48,288 bases of DNA from Candidatus Omnitrophota bacterium (GCA_018826075.1 JAHKAJ010000017.1:1-48288), one strand, 5' to 3'; positions 38,309-46,280 are shown, numbered from the stretch's first letter. Translations and numbers: made by a program. The notes: generated by a model from the sequence alone, not told the origin.

Positions 38309-40762
38309 CTAGGTAACGATATTGACTATTTTTCTATCGATGTAGATAGTTTTCTTCGGGGCTTTTTCTTGAAGAGCGTTCTTTATTTTTTCAAGCGAAA
38401 GAGCTTTTTTTTCAACTTCTTGTTTTGACCAAGAAACATCTATCTTGAGCTTATCGCGGACTTTTCCGTTAACCAATACGGCGATCTCCACTTCCTCTTC
38501 TTTAAGGTACTCCTCGTTAACCAGCGGCCAAGAACTCTTAAATATGGACTCCTTGTTGCCCAAAATCTGATTAACTTCCTCGCTAATGTGGGGCGTAAAC
38601 GGAGACAAAAGCAAAAAAACAGTTTTGACTGCCTGTCCCAAAACTTCCTTTCCGAGAGTCGCCTGATTTATCCCCTTGTAAACCTGATTCACCAACTCCA
38701 TAACTCTTGAAACAGCGGTGTTGAATTGGAAATTTCCTTCCAGGTCTCTGGTAACTTCTTTGATCGTAGAGTGTATTTTTCTGAGTAATTCTTTTTCTTG
38801 AACATTTGGCTGGCTCTGGGAATTTTGCGAACATTCAGCCAGCATATCCACTAACTTCAGGGCTCGCTGGATAAACCGAAAACAACCCCCTAGGCCTTCA
38901 TCCTGCCATTCAGCATCTTTTTCCGGAGGCCCCATAAACAAGATATAAAGCCGCATAATATCCGCACCGTACTTGTCGATAATGTAATCGGGAGCCACCA
39001 CATTGCCTTTGGATTTAGACATCTTATTGCCGTCTTTTACGATCATACCTTGAGTAAACAACTTCTTAAACGGTTCAGGAAAATCGATTAACCCTTGATC
39101 CATAAGAAATTTATTAATAAACCGTGAATACATCAAGTGTAAAATTGCATGTTCAACTCCTCCAATATATTGATCTACCGGAAGCCAATTGTTGACATCG
39201 CTACTGACAAAAGCGGTTTTTTTCTCCTGGGGAGATATATAACGCAAGTAATACCAGCTGGAATCGACAAAAGTATCCATAGTGTCGGTTTCCCTGCGGG
39301 CGGCCTTGCCACATTTAGGACATTTAGTTTTTATAAACTTGTCAATATACGTCAAAGGAGATTGCCCGGTAGGTAAAAATTCTTTTACTTCCGGCAAAAC
39401 AACCGGTAAATCTTTATCGGGTACAGCGACTTCACCACAACTTTCACAATAGATGATCGGAATCGGCGCTCCCCAATAACGCTGGCGGGAAACCAACCAA
39501 TCTCTTAATTTATAGTTTACTGCTCTTTTACCGATTTTATTTTCTTGCAGATAGTCAGAGATCTTTTCCTTACCCTGCTCTGAAGAAAGGCCGTTAAACT
39601 GGCCGGAATTAACCATTATTCCTTCGCCTTCGTAAACTTCGCTGACAGTCTTCGGCGCACCGCTTTTATCCTTGGCCCGGATGACTTCAACAATATCAAG
39701 TTTATATTGAACGGCAAACTCAAAATCTCTTGTGTCGTGGGCCGGAACACACATGATCGCTCCGGTCCCGTAACCGGGAAGTATGTAGTTGGCAATCCAG
39801 ACAGGGGTCTTTTTGCCATTCAGCGGATTAAGGGCAAACTTTCCGGTAAATACGCCTTGTTTTTGAAAACTATCGATAAGGCGGGCTGACTGAGGTTGAT
39901 TGCGCACTTTTTCAATAAACAATTCGATTTCTTTTTTGTTGGGTGAATCTTTTATCAACTCGGCTATAGCCGGATGCTCCCAGCTAAGGCCGAGAAAAGT
40001 CGCTCCAAAAATAGTATCTATCCGGGTAGTAAAACAATTGAGAATTGTCTTAGAATCCTGAACCGGAAAATTAATCTCTACGCCCACTGATTTACCGATC
40101 CAGTTTTCCTGCATCAGTTTTACCCTCTCCGGCCAATCTCCAAGTAAAGAAAGATCATCTAAAAGCCGCTGGGCATAATCAGTGATCTTGAAAAACCATT
40201 GCCTTAGGTCCTTCTGGATGACTTCACTGGAGCAGCGCTCACACTTTCCAGCCACTACCTGCTCATTGGCCAAAACGGTCTTGCAGGAATCACACCAGTT
40301 GACTTGAGCCTCCTTACGATAAGCCAAACCTTTGCTGTAAAGCTTTAAAAAAATATCCTGTGTCCACTTGTAATAATCCGGCTGGCAGGTGGCGATTTCA
40401 CGCGGCCAATCGTAGCCGATACCCCAGCTTTTTAACTGTTCTTTTATCCGCTGGATATTTTTTAAAGTCCATTCCCGAGGGTGAATCTTATGTTTGATGG
40501 CTTGATTCTCAGCCGGAAGCCCAAAAGCATCCCAACCGATCGGAGATAGCACGTTAAATCCCTGCATCCGCTTATAGCGGCTGACTGCATCGCCGATAAC
40601 GTAATTACGGGCATGCCCGACATGAAGTTCGCTTGAAGGGTAAGGAAACATGACTAAGCAGTAATACTTGGGGCGCCGATCGCCTTGAGTCTTAGCATTA
40701 AAGACTTTCTCCTTATCCCAGCGGGCCTGCCATTTTTTATCGATTTTTTTACTGTAATCCAT
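38309..40762 (-). CDS. leuS: leucyl-tRNA synthetase
   Basis: YPSSELHVGHARNYVIGD, KMSKSKGNVV. Confidence 0.97.
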   Translation of the reverse strand: MDYSKKIDKKWQARWDKEKVFNAKTQGDRRPKYYCLVMFPYPSSELHVGHARNYVIGDAVSRYKRMQGFNVLSPIGWDAFGLPAENQAIKHKIHPREWTLKNIQRIKEQLKSWGIGYDWPREIATCQPDYYKWTQDIFLKLYSKGLAYRKEAQVNWCDSCKTVLANEQVVAGKCERCSSEVIQKDLRQWFFKITDYAQRLLDDLSLLGDWPERVKLMQENWIGKSVGVEINFPVQDSKTILNCFTTRIDTIFGATFLGLSWEHPAIAELIKDSPNKKEIELFIEKVRNQPQSARLIDSFQKQGVFTGKFALNPLNGKKTPVWIANYILPGYGTGAIMCVPAHDTRDFEFAVQYKLDIVEVIRAKDKSGAPKTVSEVYEGEGIMVNSGQFNGLSSEQGKEKISDYLQENKIGKRAVNYKLRDWLVSRQRYWGAPIPIIYCESCGEVAVPDKDLPVVLPEVKEFLPTGQSPLTYIDKFIKTKCPKCGKAARRETDTMDTFVDSSWYYLRYISPQEKKTAFVSSDVNNWLPVDQYIGGVEHAILHLMYSRFINKFLMDQGLIDFPEPFKKLFTQGMIVKDGNKMSKSKGNVVAPDYIIDKYGADIMRLYILFMGPPEKDAEWQDEGLGGCFRFIQRALKLVDMLAECSQNSQSQPNVQEKELLRKIHSTIKEVTRDLEGNFQFNTAVSRVMELVNQVYKGINQATLGKEVLGQAVKTVFLLLSPFTPHISEEVNQILGNKESIFKSSWPLVNEEYLKEEEVEIAVLVNGKVRDKLKIDVSWSKQEVEKKALSLEKIKNALQEKAPKKTIYIDRKIVNIVT

Positions 40763-40767
40763 TGGTC

Positions 40768-41619
40768 TTATTTTTGTTTTACCAGAGTTCTGACAACCGC
40801 CAGATTTCTTTTATCGTCAGAGTCATCCTTTTTGGGAGTTTCTAAAATAAAAGGTATCTTCTTTAATTTAGGATTATTGATCATAGCACTAAAACCTTTT
40901 TTGCCGATTTTTCCCTGGCCGATATCAAAATGCCGGTCAAGGCGCGAACCCAGCTCGACCTCGGTATCGTTTAGATGGATCACCCCCAGGCGTTCAATAC
41001 CCACCTTAGACTCAATATCCCTAAGCAAGCCGTTAAACCCGACCGCATCATTGATTTTATACCCGGCTGCCCAGGCATGAGCAGTATCCAAGCAGATACC
41101 TACCCGTTTATTCCAGTCAAGCTCCTGGAAAACAAAACGCTGGTGAGAAAAATCACAGCCCAGCCAGCTGCCGCTTCCAGACGTATTTTCTAAAAGCAAT
41201 CTGGTATTTACACCTTCTGTCTCTTTAAGAATTTTTTTTAAAGCATTGACTACCCGTAGCAACCCGGCGGTTTCAGTCGAGCCCTTATAAGAACCCATGT
41301 GAGTTATGAGGTAAGCGGCTCCCAATCTATCAGCCTCGATAAGGTCAACGATAAAATCTCTTATGGTTATTTTATGAAAGGTTTTTTTTGCCGAAGCCAG
41401 GTTAAGCGTATAAGGTATATGGATCACTACCGGGTCGATCCCGAATTCCTTGGCCTGATCTTTAAACAAGACTACATCTTCTTCTTCGATCTCGGACTTT
41501 CTCCATTGGCGGGGGTTGCGGGAAAAAATCTGCATGGTATTGCAGCCCAGCTCAGCAGCCCGCTCTGGAGATTTATAGATTTTACCGGCAATGGATACGT
41601 GAACGCCTATTTTAAGCAA
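40768..41619 (-). CDS. nfo: endonuclease IV
   Basis: AP endonuclease family 2: IGVHVSIAGKIYKSPERAAELGCNTMQIFSRNPRQW, VGICLDTAHAWAAGY. Confidence 0.94.
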   Translation of the reverse strand: MLKIGVHVSIAGKIYKSPERAAELGCNTMQIFSRNPRQWRKSEIEEEDVVLFKDQAKEFGIDPVVIHIPYTLNLASAKKTFHKITIRDFIVDLIEADRLGAAYLITHMGSYKGSTETAGLLRVVNALKKILKETEGVNTRLLLENTSGSGSWLGCDFSHQRFVFQELDWNKRVGICLDTAHAWAAGYKINDAVGFNGLLRDIESKVGIERLGVIHLNDTEVELGSRLDRHFDIGQGKIGKKGFSAMINNPKLKKIPFILETPKKDDSDDKRNLAVVRTLVKQK

Positions 41620-41640
41620 ATTTGACCTTTAAATAATATA

Positions 41641-41713
41641 TGGAGCCGGAGGGATTTGAACCCTCGACCTCTTGCATGCCATGCAAGCGTGCTCCCAACT
41701 GCACCACGGCCCC
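41641..41713 (-). tRNA. tRNA-Ala(GGC)
   Basis: GGGGCCG...CGGCTCC, anticodon loop ATGGCAT; no encoded CCA. Confidence 0.93.
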
Positions 41714-41800
41714 GATGAAAAAGTATTTATTTAGGGTTATTCTTTATTTTTCATCGGCACTGAGCCGACAACGGCGAAGTGCCTTAAAAAATACCAGTTA

Positions 41801-41829
41801 ATACTATCATTCTGCTGAAAAGTTGTCAA
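41801..41829 (-). promoter_or_regulatory. promoter for tRNA-Ala/nfo
   Basis: Minus strand TTGACA - 17 bp - TAGTAT with upstream TG (extended -10). Confidence 0.6.
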
Positions 41830-41842
41830 CCAATCCTTCGAA

Positions 41843-41871
41843 TTGACAAAAAAAGCCAGGGGTGTTATGAT
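41843..41871 (+). promoter_or_regulatory. promoter for tRNA-Leu(CAA)
   Basis: TTGACA - 17 bp - TATGAT with TGn extension. Confidence 0.75.
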
Positions 41872-41888
41872 TTCTACTTAAAATGAAT

Positions 41889-41972
41889 GCCGAGGTGGCG
41901 GAATTGGCATACGCGTCGGTCTCAAAAACCGATGAGGGCAACCTCATGCGGGTTCAAGTCCCGCCCTCGGCA
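41889..41972 (+). tRNA. tRNA-Leu(CAA)
   Basis: GCCGAGG...CCTCGGC, anticodon loop CTCAAAA, long variable arm; no encoded CCA. Confidence 0.93.
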
Positions 41973-41977
41973 TTCTA
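41963..41977 (+). repeat. direct repeat GCCCTCGGCATTCTA, copy 1 (tRNA-Leu 3' end)
   Basis: Identical to 42101-42115. Confidence 0.9.
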
Positions 41978-42100
41978 CTTCGCCCTTAGAATAAGAGAGG
42001 ATAGCTTTGGCGGGCTTCGTAGTAATTATAATTTGATAGACTCTGGCGAGGTTCTGCGAAGCTCTACCATCACTAAGGCGGCTCAGAGCGAAGCAGACCA

Positions 42101-42115
42101 GCCCTCGGCATTCTA
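42101..42115 (+). repeat. direct repeat GCCCTCGGCATTCTA, copy 2
   Basis: Exact 15-bp copy of tRNA-Leu 3' end, 138 bp downstream. Confidence 0.9.
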
Positions 42116-42143
42116 AATAATTTCCTCTATTTACCGCCATCCC

Positions 42144-42152
42144 TGATATAAT
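42144..42152 (+). promoter_or_regulatory. extended -10 promoter (TGaTATAAT) for the helicase gene
   Basis: TGATATAAT 8 nt before ATG 42161; no good -35. Confidence 0.6.
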
Positions 42153-42160
42153 AATTTTAA

Positions 42161-44098
42161 ATGGCCACTTTTAATCTTGATTCATTTCAAAAACAGGCTA
42201 TCGAAGCTTCACAAAACAACAAATCAGTGATCGTCAGCGCTCCTACCGGTGCCGGAAAAACCCTGATCGCCGAGAGAATCATCGAAGACTCGATAAAAAA
42301 TAAAAAAGGGGTAATCTATACTGCTCCGATAAAAGCCTTGAGTAACCAGAAATTCAGGGATTTCTCCCAAAAATATCCTGAACAAGTGGGCATTTTGACC
42401 GGCGATGTCAGTATCAACCGGAATGCTGCGGTATTGATCATGACTACCGAGATATTCCGCAATGCTATCCTGGTCAACCCTGAAGAATTCCAAAACCGGG
42501 AATGGGTGATCTTCGATGAGATCCACTATCTTGATGACATAGAACGGGGAACGGTCTGGGAAGAAGCGATCATCCTTATTCCACCTCAGATGAAAATGCT
42601 GGCTCTCAGCGCAACCATCTCTAACATCAAAGAATTTACCGCCTGGATCCAAAAGGTCCATTCCTGGCCCCTGGAAGTAATCATCGAAGAAAACCGGCCG
42701 GTACCCCTGCATTTCGCTTTTCAATGCAGTAATGAAATATTTGATAATTTCGACTGTTTAAAAAAATCCCACCACCTGCGTAAAAACTTAAAAAACCCTT
42801 CCTATCAGGAACGTTATGTGTTTTCCAAGCCTAACCGGATAAAAACTTTGATTGAAACAATAGCTAAAAGAAAAGCCCAGCCTTGTATCTATTTTTCTTT
42901 CTCGCGGCGGCGCTGCGAAGATTTAGCCCAGGAAGTGGGCTACTTTAATTTTTTGAGCCCTGAAGAAAAAATTAGAATAACTCAAATTTTTGACCAGCTA
43001 GTTAAAAAATTCAATATCAGCTCCTCTCCTCATACTAATTTTTTGATCCCTCTGATAAAAAAAGGCATTGCCTACCATCACGCCGGGCTCTTACCTACTT
43101 TAAAAGAAGTGATTGAACGCCTGTTTACCACCGGACTGATAAAACTCATCTTCACCACCGAGACTTTTGCCCTGGGAATAAACATGCCGGCAAAAACAGT
43201 CATCTTTGACAATCTAAGTAAATTTTACGGCCGCTATCACGGCTACTTAAAGACCCGTGACTTCTACCAGATGGCCGGCCGGGCCGGAAGGCGCGGCATA
43301 GACCAGGAAGGATTCGTCTTTTCCCGGGTAAACCCTTCACATATCGATTCCCAAAACCTGGAAAAGATCATCTACGGAAATTATGAGCCAATAAAAAGCC
43401 AGCTTAACTCCTGTTATGCCACCATCCTTAATCTTTACAAGCTGATGGGCGAACGGATCTATGACATCTACCCTAAATCATTCCACTTCTATCAAAGCAA
43501 ACCCTGGCAAAAAAAGGAAACTCTCGGGCTATTTAAAAGAAAAATCGAACTGCTTAAAAATTTGGGCTATATCCGCCAAAATAAACTTAGCCAAAAAGGA
43601 GAGCTGGCTGCCAAAGTCTACAGTTTTGAATTGACTATCGGCGAGTTATTTGAAAAAGGATACCTGGATTCGCTCCCGGCTGAAGATTTATTTGTCCTGA
43701 TCACGGCTTTAGTCTATGAGCCGCGCAAGGGTGAAATCCGTCCAAAAATGAGTAAAAAAATAAAAAAAATAAAAAACGACCTTAGCCAATTTATGAAAAA
43801 TATTTACAAAACCGAAAGGTCTTTCAGGATCTACCCTTTAAGCAAAAATCTATTCTTTAATCTCGGCGAGGCTTCCCGGATGTGGTTCGAGGGGCAAAAT
43901 TTCCTTAACCTGCAAAAATTCTGCCATATTGACGAGGGGGAGTTGGTGCGTTACCTGCGGATGAGCGTCCAGGTCCTGCGGGAAATACATTCCTCGCCGA
44001 TAATCAGCCCTACCATGCAGCTTAAACTGCGCCGCTGCCTTGAGGCGGTAAACCGCGACATTGTTGATGCCGAAAAACAACTTCGCCAGGAAATCTAG
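42161..44098 (+). CDS. Ski2/Mtr4-like DExH superfamily 2 helicase
   Basis: VSAPTGAGKTLIAE, APIKALSNQKFRDF, DEIHYLDD, LALSATISN, TTETFALGINMPAKTVIF, QMAGRAGRRG. Confidence 0.88.
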   Translation: MATFNLDSFQKQAIEASQNNKSVIVSAPTGAGKTLIAERIIEDSIKNKKGVIYTAPIKALSNQKFRDFSQKYPEQVGILTGDVSINRNAAVLIMTTEIFRNAILVNPEEFQNREWVIFDEIHYLDDIERGTVWEEAIILIPPQMKMLALSATISNIKEFTAWIQKVHSWPLEVIIEENRPVPLHFAFQCSNEIFDNFDCLKKSHHLRKNLKNPSYQERYVFSKPNRIKTLIETIAKRKAQPCIYFSFSRRRCEDLAQEVGYFNFLSPEEKIRITQIFDQLVKKFNISSSPHTNFLIPLIKKGIAYHHAGLLPTLKEVIERLFTTGLIKLIFTTETFALGINMPAKTVIFDNLSKFYGRYHGYLKTRDFYQMAGRAGRRGIDQEGFVFSRVNPSHIDSQNLEKIIYGNYEPIKSQLNSCYATILNLYKLMGERIYDIYPKSFHFYQSKPWQKKETLGLFKRKIELLKNLGYIRQNKLSQKGELAAKVYSFELTIGELFEKGYLDSLPAEDLFVLITALVYEPRKGEIRPKMSKKIKKIKNDLSQFMKNIYKTERSFRIYPLSKNLFFNLGEASRMWFEGQNFLNLQKFCHIDEGELVRYLRMSVQVLREIHSSPIISPTMQLKLRRCLEAVNRDIVDAEKQLRQEI

Positions 44099-44132
44099 GC
44101 ACAAATCCCTTTGGGATGTGTGCCTAAAATAG

Positions 44133-44161
44133 TTGCAAAACCAAGGCTTAGGCCTTAAAAT
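44133..44161 (+). promoter_or_regulatory. promoter for TPR protein
   Basis: TTGCAA - 17 bp - TAAAAT, 6 nt before ATG 44168. Confidence 0.55.
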
Positions 44162-44167
44162 ATATTG

Positions 44168-45220
44168 ATGAATATAAAATTCCTGTTTTCGGTTGCCTTG
44201 ATTATTTTAACAACTAATCTATCCGCCAATAGCCTCTTGGCCCAAGACCAACCCTCACAAGATGATTCGCTTAGTTATCTCTATGACCGCTATATCTCTT
44301 CGGGACTCAACTACCTGGGAAATAAAAGATATAGTGAAGCTGAATTTGAATTCGAAAAAGCCCGAAACCTTAATCCCCGGCGGCCGGAAAGTTATTTAAA
44401 TCTGGCAATCATAAAAATCCACCGCTATGACTATCAACTGGCTAGAGAACTTTTAAAACAAGCCCTGGAAATAATGCCGGAAAACTATCCCGAAGAATAT
44501 ATTATTTTATACAATCTCGGCTTATGTTCTTATCAAGAAAAAGACTATCTGCAAGCAGCTGAATATTTTTCGCAATGCTTAAAATTAAACCCGGACTTAA
44601 ACCAAGCCTTAGCTGGCCTCAAGCTATGCCGACAAAATATCCCCGGAGAACCATTTTCGAGCTCAAACAACAACTTCCAGGAAAAGTATAACCCCCCAGC
44701 TGAAACCGCTTACCCTCAAAGGGAAATAACCGCTGATCATCCGGTTCCCCCTTCCAGTGAAGCTGTGCTTTCAGCGGACAAGCTGATGATCCTGGCTTCC
44801 CAAAGTTTTAAAAACAATAAAACTGAAGAGGCGATCAGCCTAATAGAAAAAAGCCTAAATCTCAATCCGGAAAACCCTGAGGCCCATTACCGCTTAGGAG
44901 TCATCTATGCTTACCTGAACAATTTTCCCGAAGCCGTAACTTGTTTCGAAAAAGCCATAGCCAAAGCTCCCTCACTGACCAAAGCCTATATAAACCTTGG
45001 TGGAGTTTACGGAAAATTAAAAGATTATCCTAAAGCTCTGGCGGTTTTAAATCAAGCCCTCCGGCTGGACAAAAACAATGCTAAGATCTATTACAACCTG
45101 GGAATGGTACACATAGGCATGAGCAGAAAAGGTGAAGCTAAAAAATACTTTGAAAAAGCCCGGGCCCTTTGCCGCAAGAACGGCGATGCCCTGCTGCTTC
45201 AAAAAATACCTGACCTATAA
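44168..45220 (+). CDS. secreted TPR-repeat protein
   Basis: Signal peptide (MNIKFLFSVALIILTTNLSANSLLAQ) followed by multiple TPRs (AHYRLGVIYAYLNNFPEAVTCFEKAIAKAP...). Confidence 0.88.
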   Translation: MNIKFLFSVALIILTTNLSANSLLAQDQPSQDDSLSYLYDRYISSGLNYLGNKRYSEAEFEFEKARNLNPRRPESYLNLAIIKIHRYDYQLARELLKQALEIMPENYPEEYIILYNLGLCSYQEKDYLQAAEYFSQCLKLNPDLNQALAGLKLCRQNIPGEPFSSSNNNFQEKYNPPAETAYPQREITADHPVPPSSEAVLSADKLMILASQSFKNNKTEEAISLIEKSLNLNPENPEAHYRLGVIYAYLNNFPEAVTCFEKAIAKAPSLTKAYINLGGVYGKLKDYPKALAVLNQALRLDKNNAKIYYNLGMVHIGMSRKGEAKKYFEKARALCRKNGDALLLQKIPDL

Positions 45221-45223
45221 ACT

Positions 45224-45258
45224 AAAAAGGACAGGCCCTTGCGGACCTGCCCTTTTTT
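45224..45258. terminator. bidirectional intrinsic terminator
   Basis: AAAAAGGACAGG...CCTGCCCTTTTTT stem between convergent genes; T-runs on both strands. Confidence 0.8.
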
Positions 45259-45299
45259 CAACGATCTTCAAAGGAAAGAGCTAATTTCTTGATCGCTAT

Positions 45300-45626
45300 T
45301 TATTCCCAACCTTCAAAAACAAACTCCGGCTCAAAAAGCGGTTTGTCGTAAGGCGGTAATAAAAATAGTGAGATATCATAAGCTGCCTCAGCTACCCGTA
45401 AAACCGTATAAGCAGCACCTTGAACTAAACCATAGGTTATACCGGTAAACGGCTCTCTTTCTTTAGAGACTAGATATACCTGCTTAGGGATTTCAACCCA
45501 AGAAGTAACTCCGTTTACAATACCCCGGGCAAGCTTGGTAGCGGCGTTCTGGTCATAAGCATAGGCACTGGAAACTGTGCTGAATACTGCGATCAACAAC
45601 ATCAAAGCCACGAATTTCTTAAACAT
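45300..45626 (-). CDS. exosortase system-associated protein, TIGR04073-like, secreted (start re-set to ATG 45626)
   Basis: Signal peptide then LARGIVNGVTSWVEIPKQVYLVSKEREPFTGITYGLVQGAAYTVLRVAEAAYDISLFLLPPYDKPLFEPEFVF; GGAGGA Shine-Dalgarno before ATG 45626. Confidence 0.8.
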   Translation of the reverse strand: MFKKFVALMLLIAVFSTVSSAYAYDQNAATKLARGIVNGVTSWVEIPKQVYLVSKEREPFTGITYGLVQGAAYTVLRVAEAAYDISLFLLPPYDKPLFEPEFVFEGWE

Positions 45627-45676
45627 TTTCTCCTCCTTTTTGCTAAACATTCAAACTAATAGCTCCCCTCTATAAC

Positions 45677-45705
45677 AAAAAAAACCCATAGCTAAAACTA
45701 TGGGT
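45677..45705 (-). terminator. intrinsic terminator downstream of the c-di-GMP aptamer
   Basis: Minus strand ACCCATAG TTTTAG CTATGGGT followed by T-run. Confidence 0.88.
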
Positions 45706-45720
45706 ATCATTAAATAGATA

Positions 45721-45827
45721 TGTACGGCAACTGACTACCCTACCGAAAAATAATTTATCTAAATTATTTTTCGGCTTTAGGCTCTTTTAGCTTTGCGCCC
45801 CCGCCTTTCGACGGGTTTGCCTTTATC
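45721..45827 (-). ncRNA. cyclic di-GMP-I (GEMM-I) riboswitch aptamer
   Basis: Minus strand AAAGGCAAACCcgtcGAAAggcgGGGGCGCAAAGCtaaaagaGCCTAAAGCC-[long P3]-GGTAGGGTAGTCAGTTGCCG; matches conserved GEMM-I core including GAAA tetraloop and receptor. Confidence 0.92.
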
Positions 45828-45864
45828 GTAAACCAATTATTTCAAAGAACGTTTCGACACCTCT

Positions 45865-45894
45865 TTTATAACATATCCGATCAAAGGCTGTGAA
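45865..45894 (-). promoter_or_regulatory. promoter for the riboswitch transcript
   Basis: Minus strand TTCACA - 18 bp - TATAAA with TGt extension. Confidence 0.5.
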
Positions 45895-45988
45895 GGCAGA
45901 ATCAACGGCTTACTGAAACCGTTTTCACTCAAAATAGTCAATATTTCCAAGCAAAACCACCACCGGCCCCCGAAAAATAATATTTTTC

Positions 45989-46016
45989 TTGACAATATTT
46001 GATTTAAAAGTATATT
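45989..46016 (+). promoter_or_regulatory. promoter for rpmB
   Basis: TTGACA - 16 bp - TATATT, about 9 nt before ATG 46026. Confidence 0.65.
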
Positions 46017-46025
46017 AGATTACCT

Positions 46026-46280
46026 ATGAGTAGACGTTGCAATATTTGCGGAAAAAAAGCCTTAACTGGCACCTCGATCACCCGCAGAGGTATGCCTAAA
46101 AAGAAAGGCGGAGTAGGATTAAAAACCACCGGAATAACCAAAAGAAAGTTTTTTCCTAACCTTCAATCAAAAAGGATCCTCATCGGCGGAAAAGTCAAAA
46201 AAACCTTAGTCTGCGCCAAGTGCATAAAAAGCGGCAAGCTAACCTTCTCCTCGAGAAAGCCTGCAATCTCTAATAACTAA
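46026..46280 (+). CDS. rpmB: 50S ribosomal protein L28
   Basis: MSRRCNICGKKALTG...; two Cx2C pairs; KRKFFPNLQSKRI. Confidence 0.93.
   Translation: MSRRCNICGKKALTGTSITRRGMPKKKGGVGLKTTGITKRKFFPNLQSKRILIGGKVKKTLVCAKCIKSGKLTFSSRKPAISNN

Noticed and set aside
41883-42140. 77-aa plus ORF and 72-aa minus ORF over tRNA-Leu(CAA) and its downstream segment
   Set aside because: Translate the tRNA itself (GRDLNPHEVAL-type and AELAYASVSKT-type artefacts); no independent coding evidence
42224-42724. 166-aa ORF antisense to the helicase gene
   Set aside because: Shadow ORF over conserved helicase motifs, no family signature
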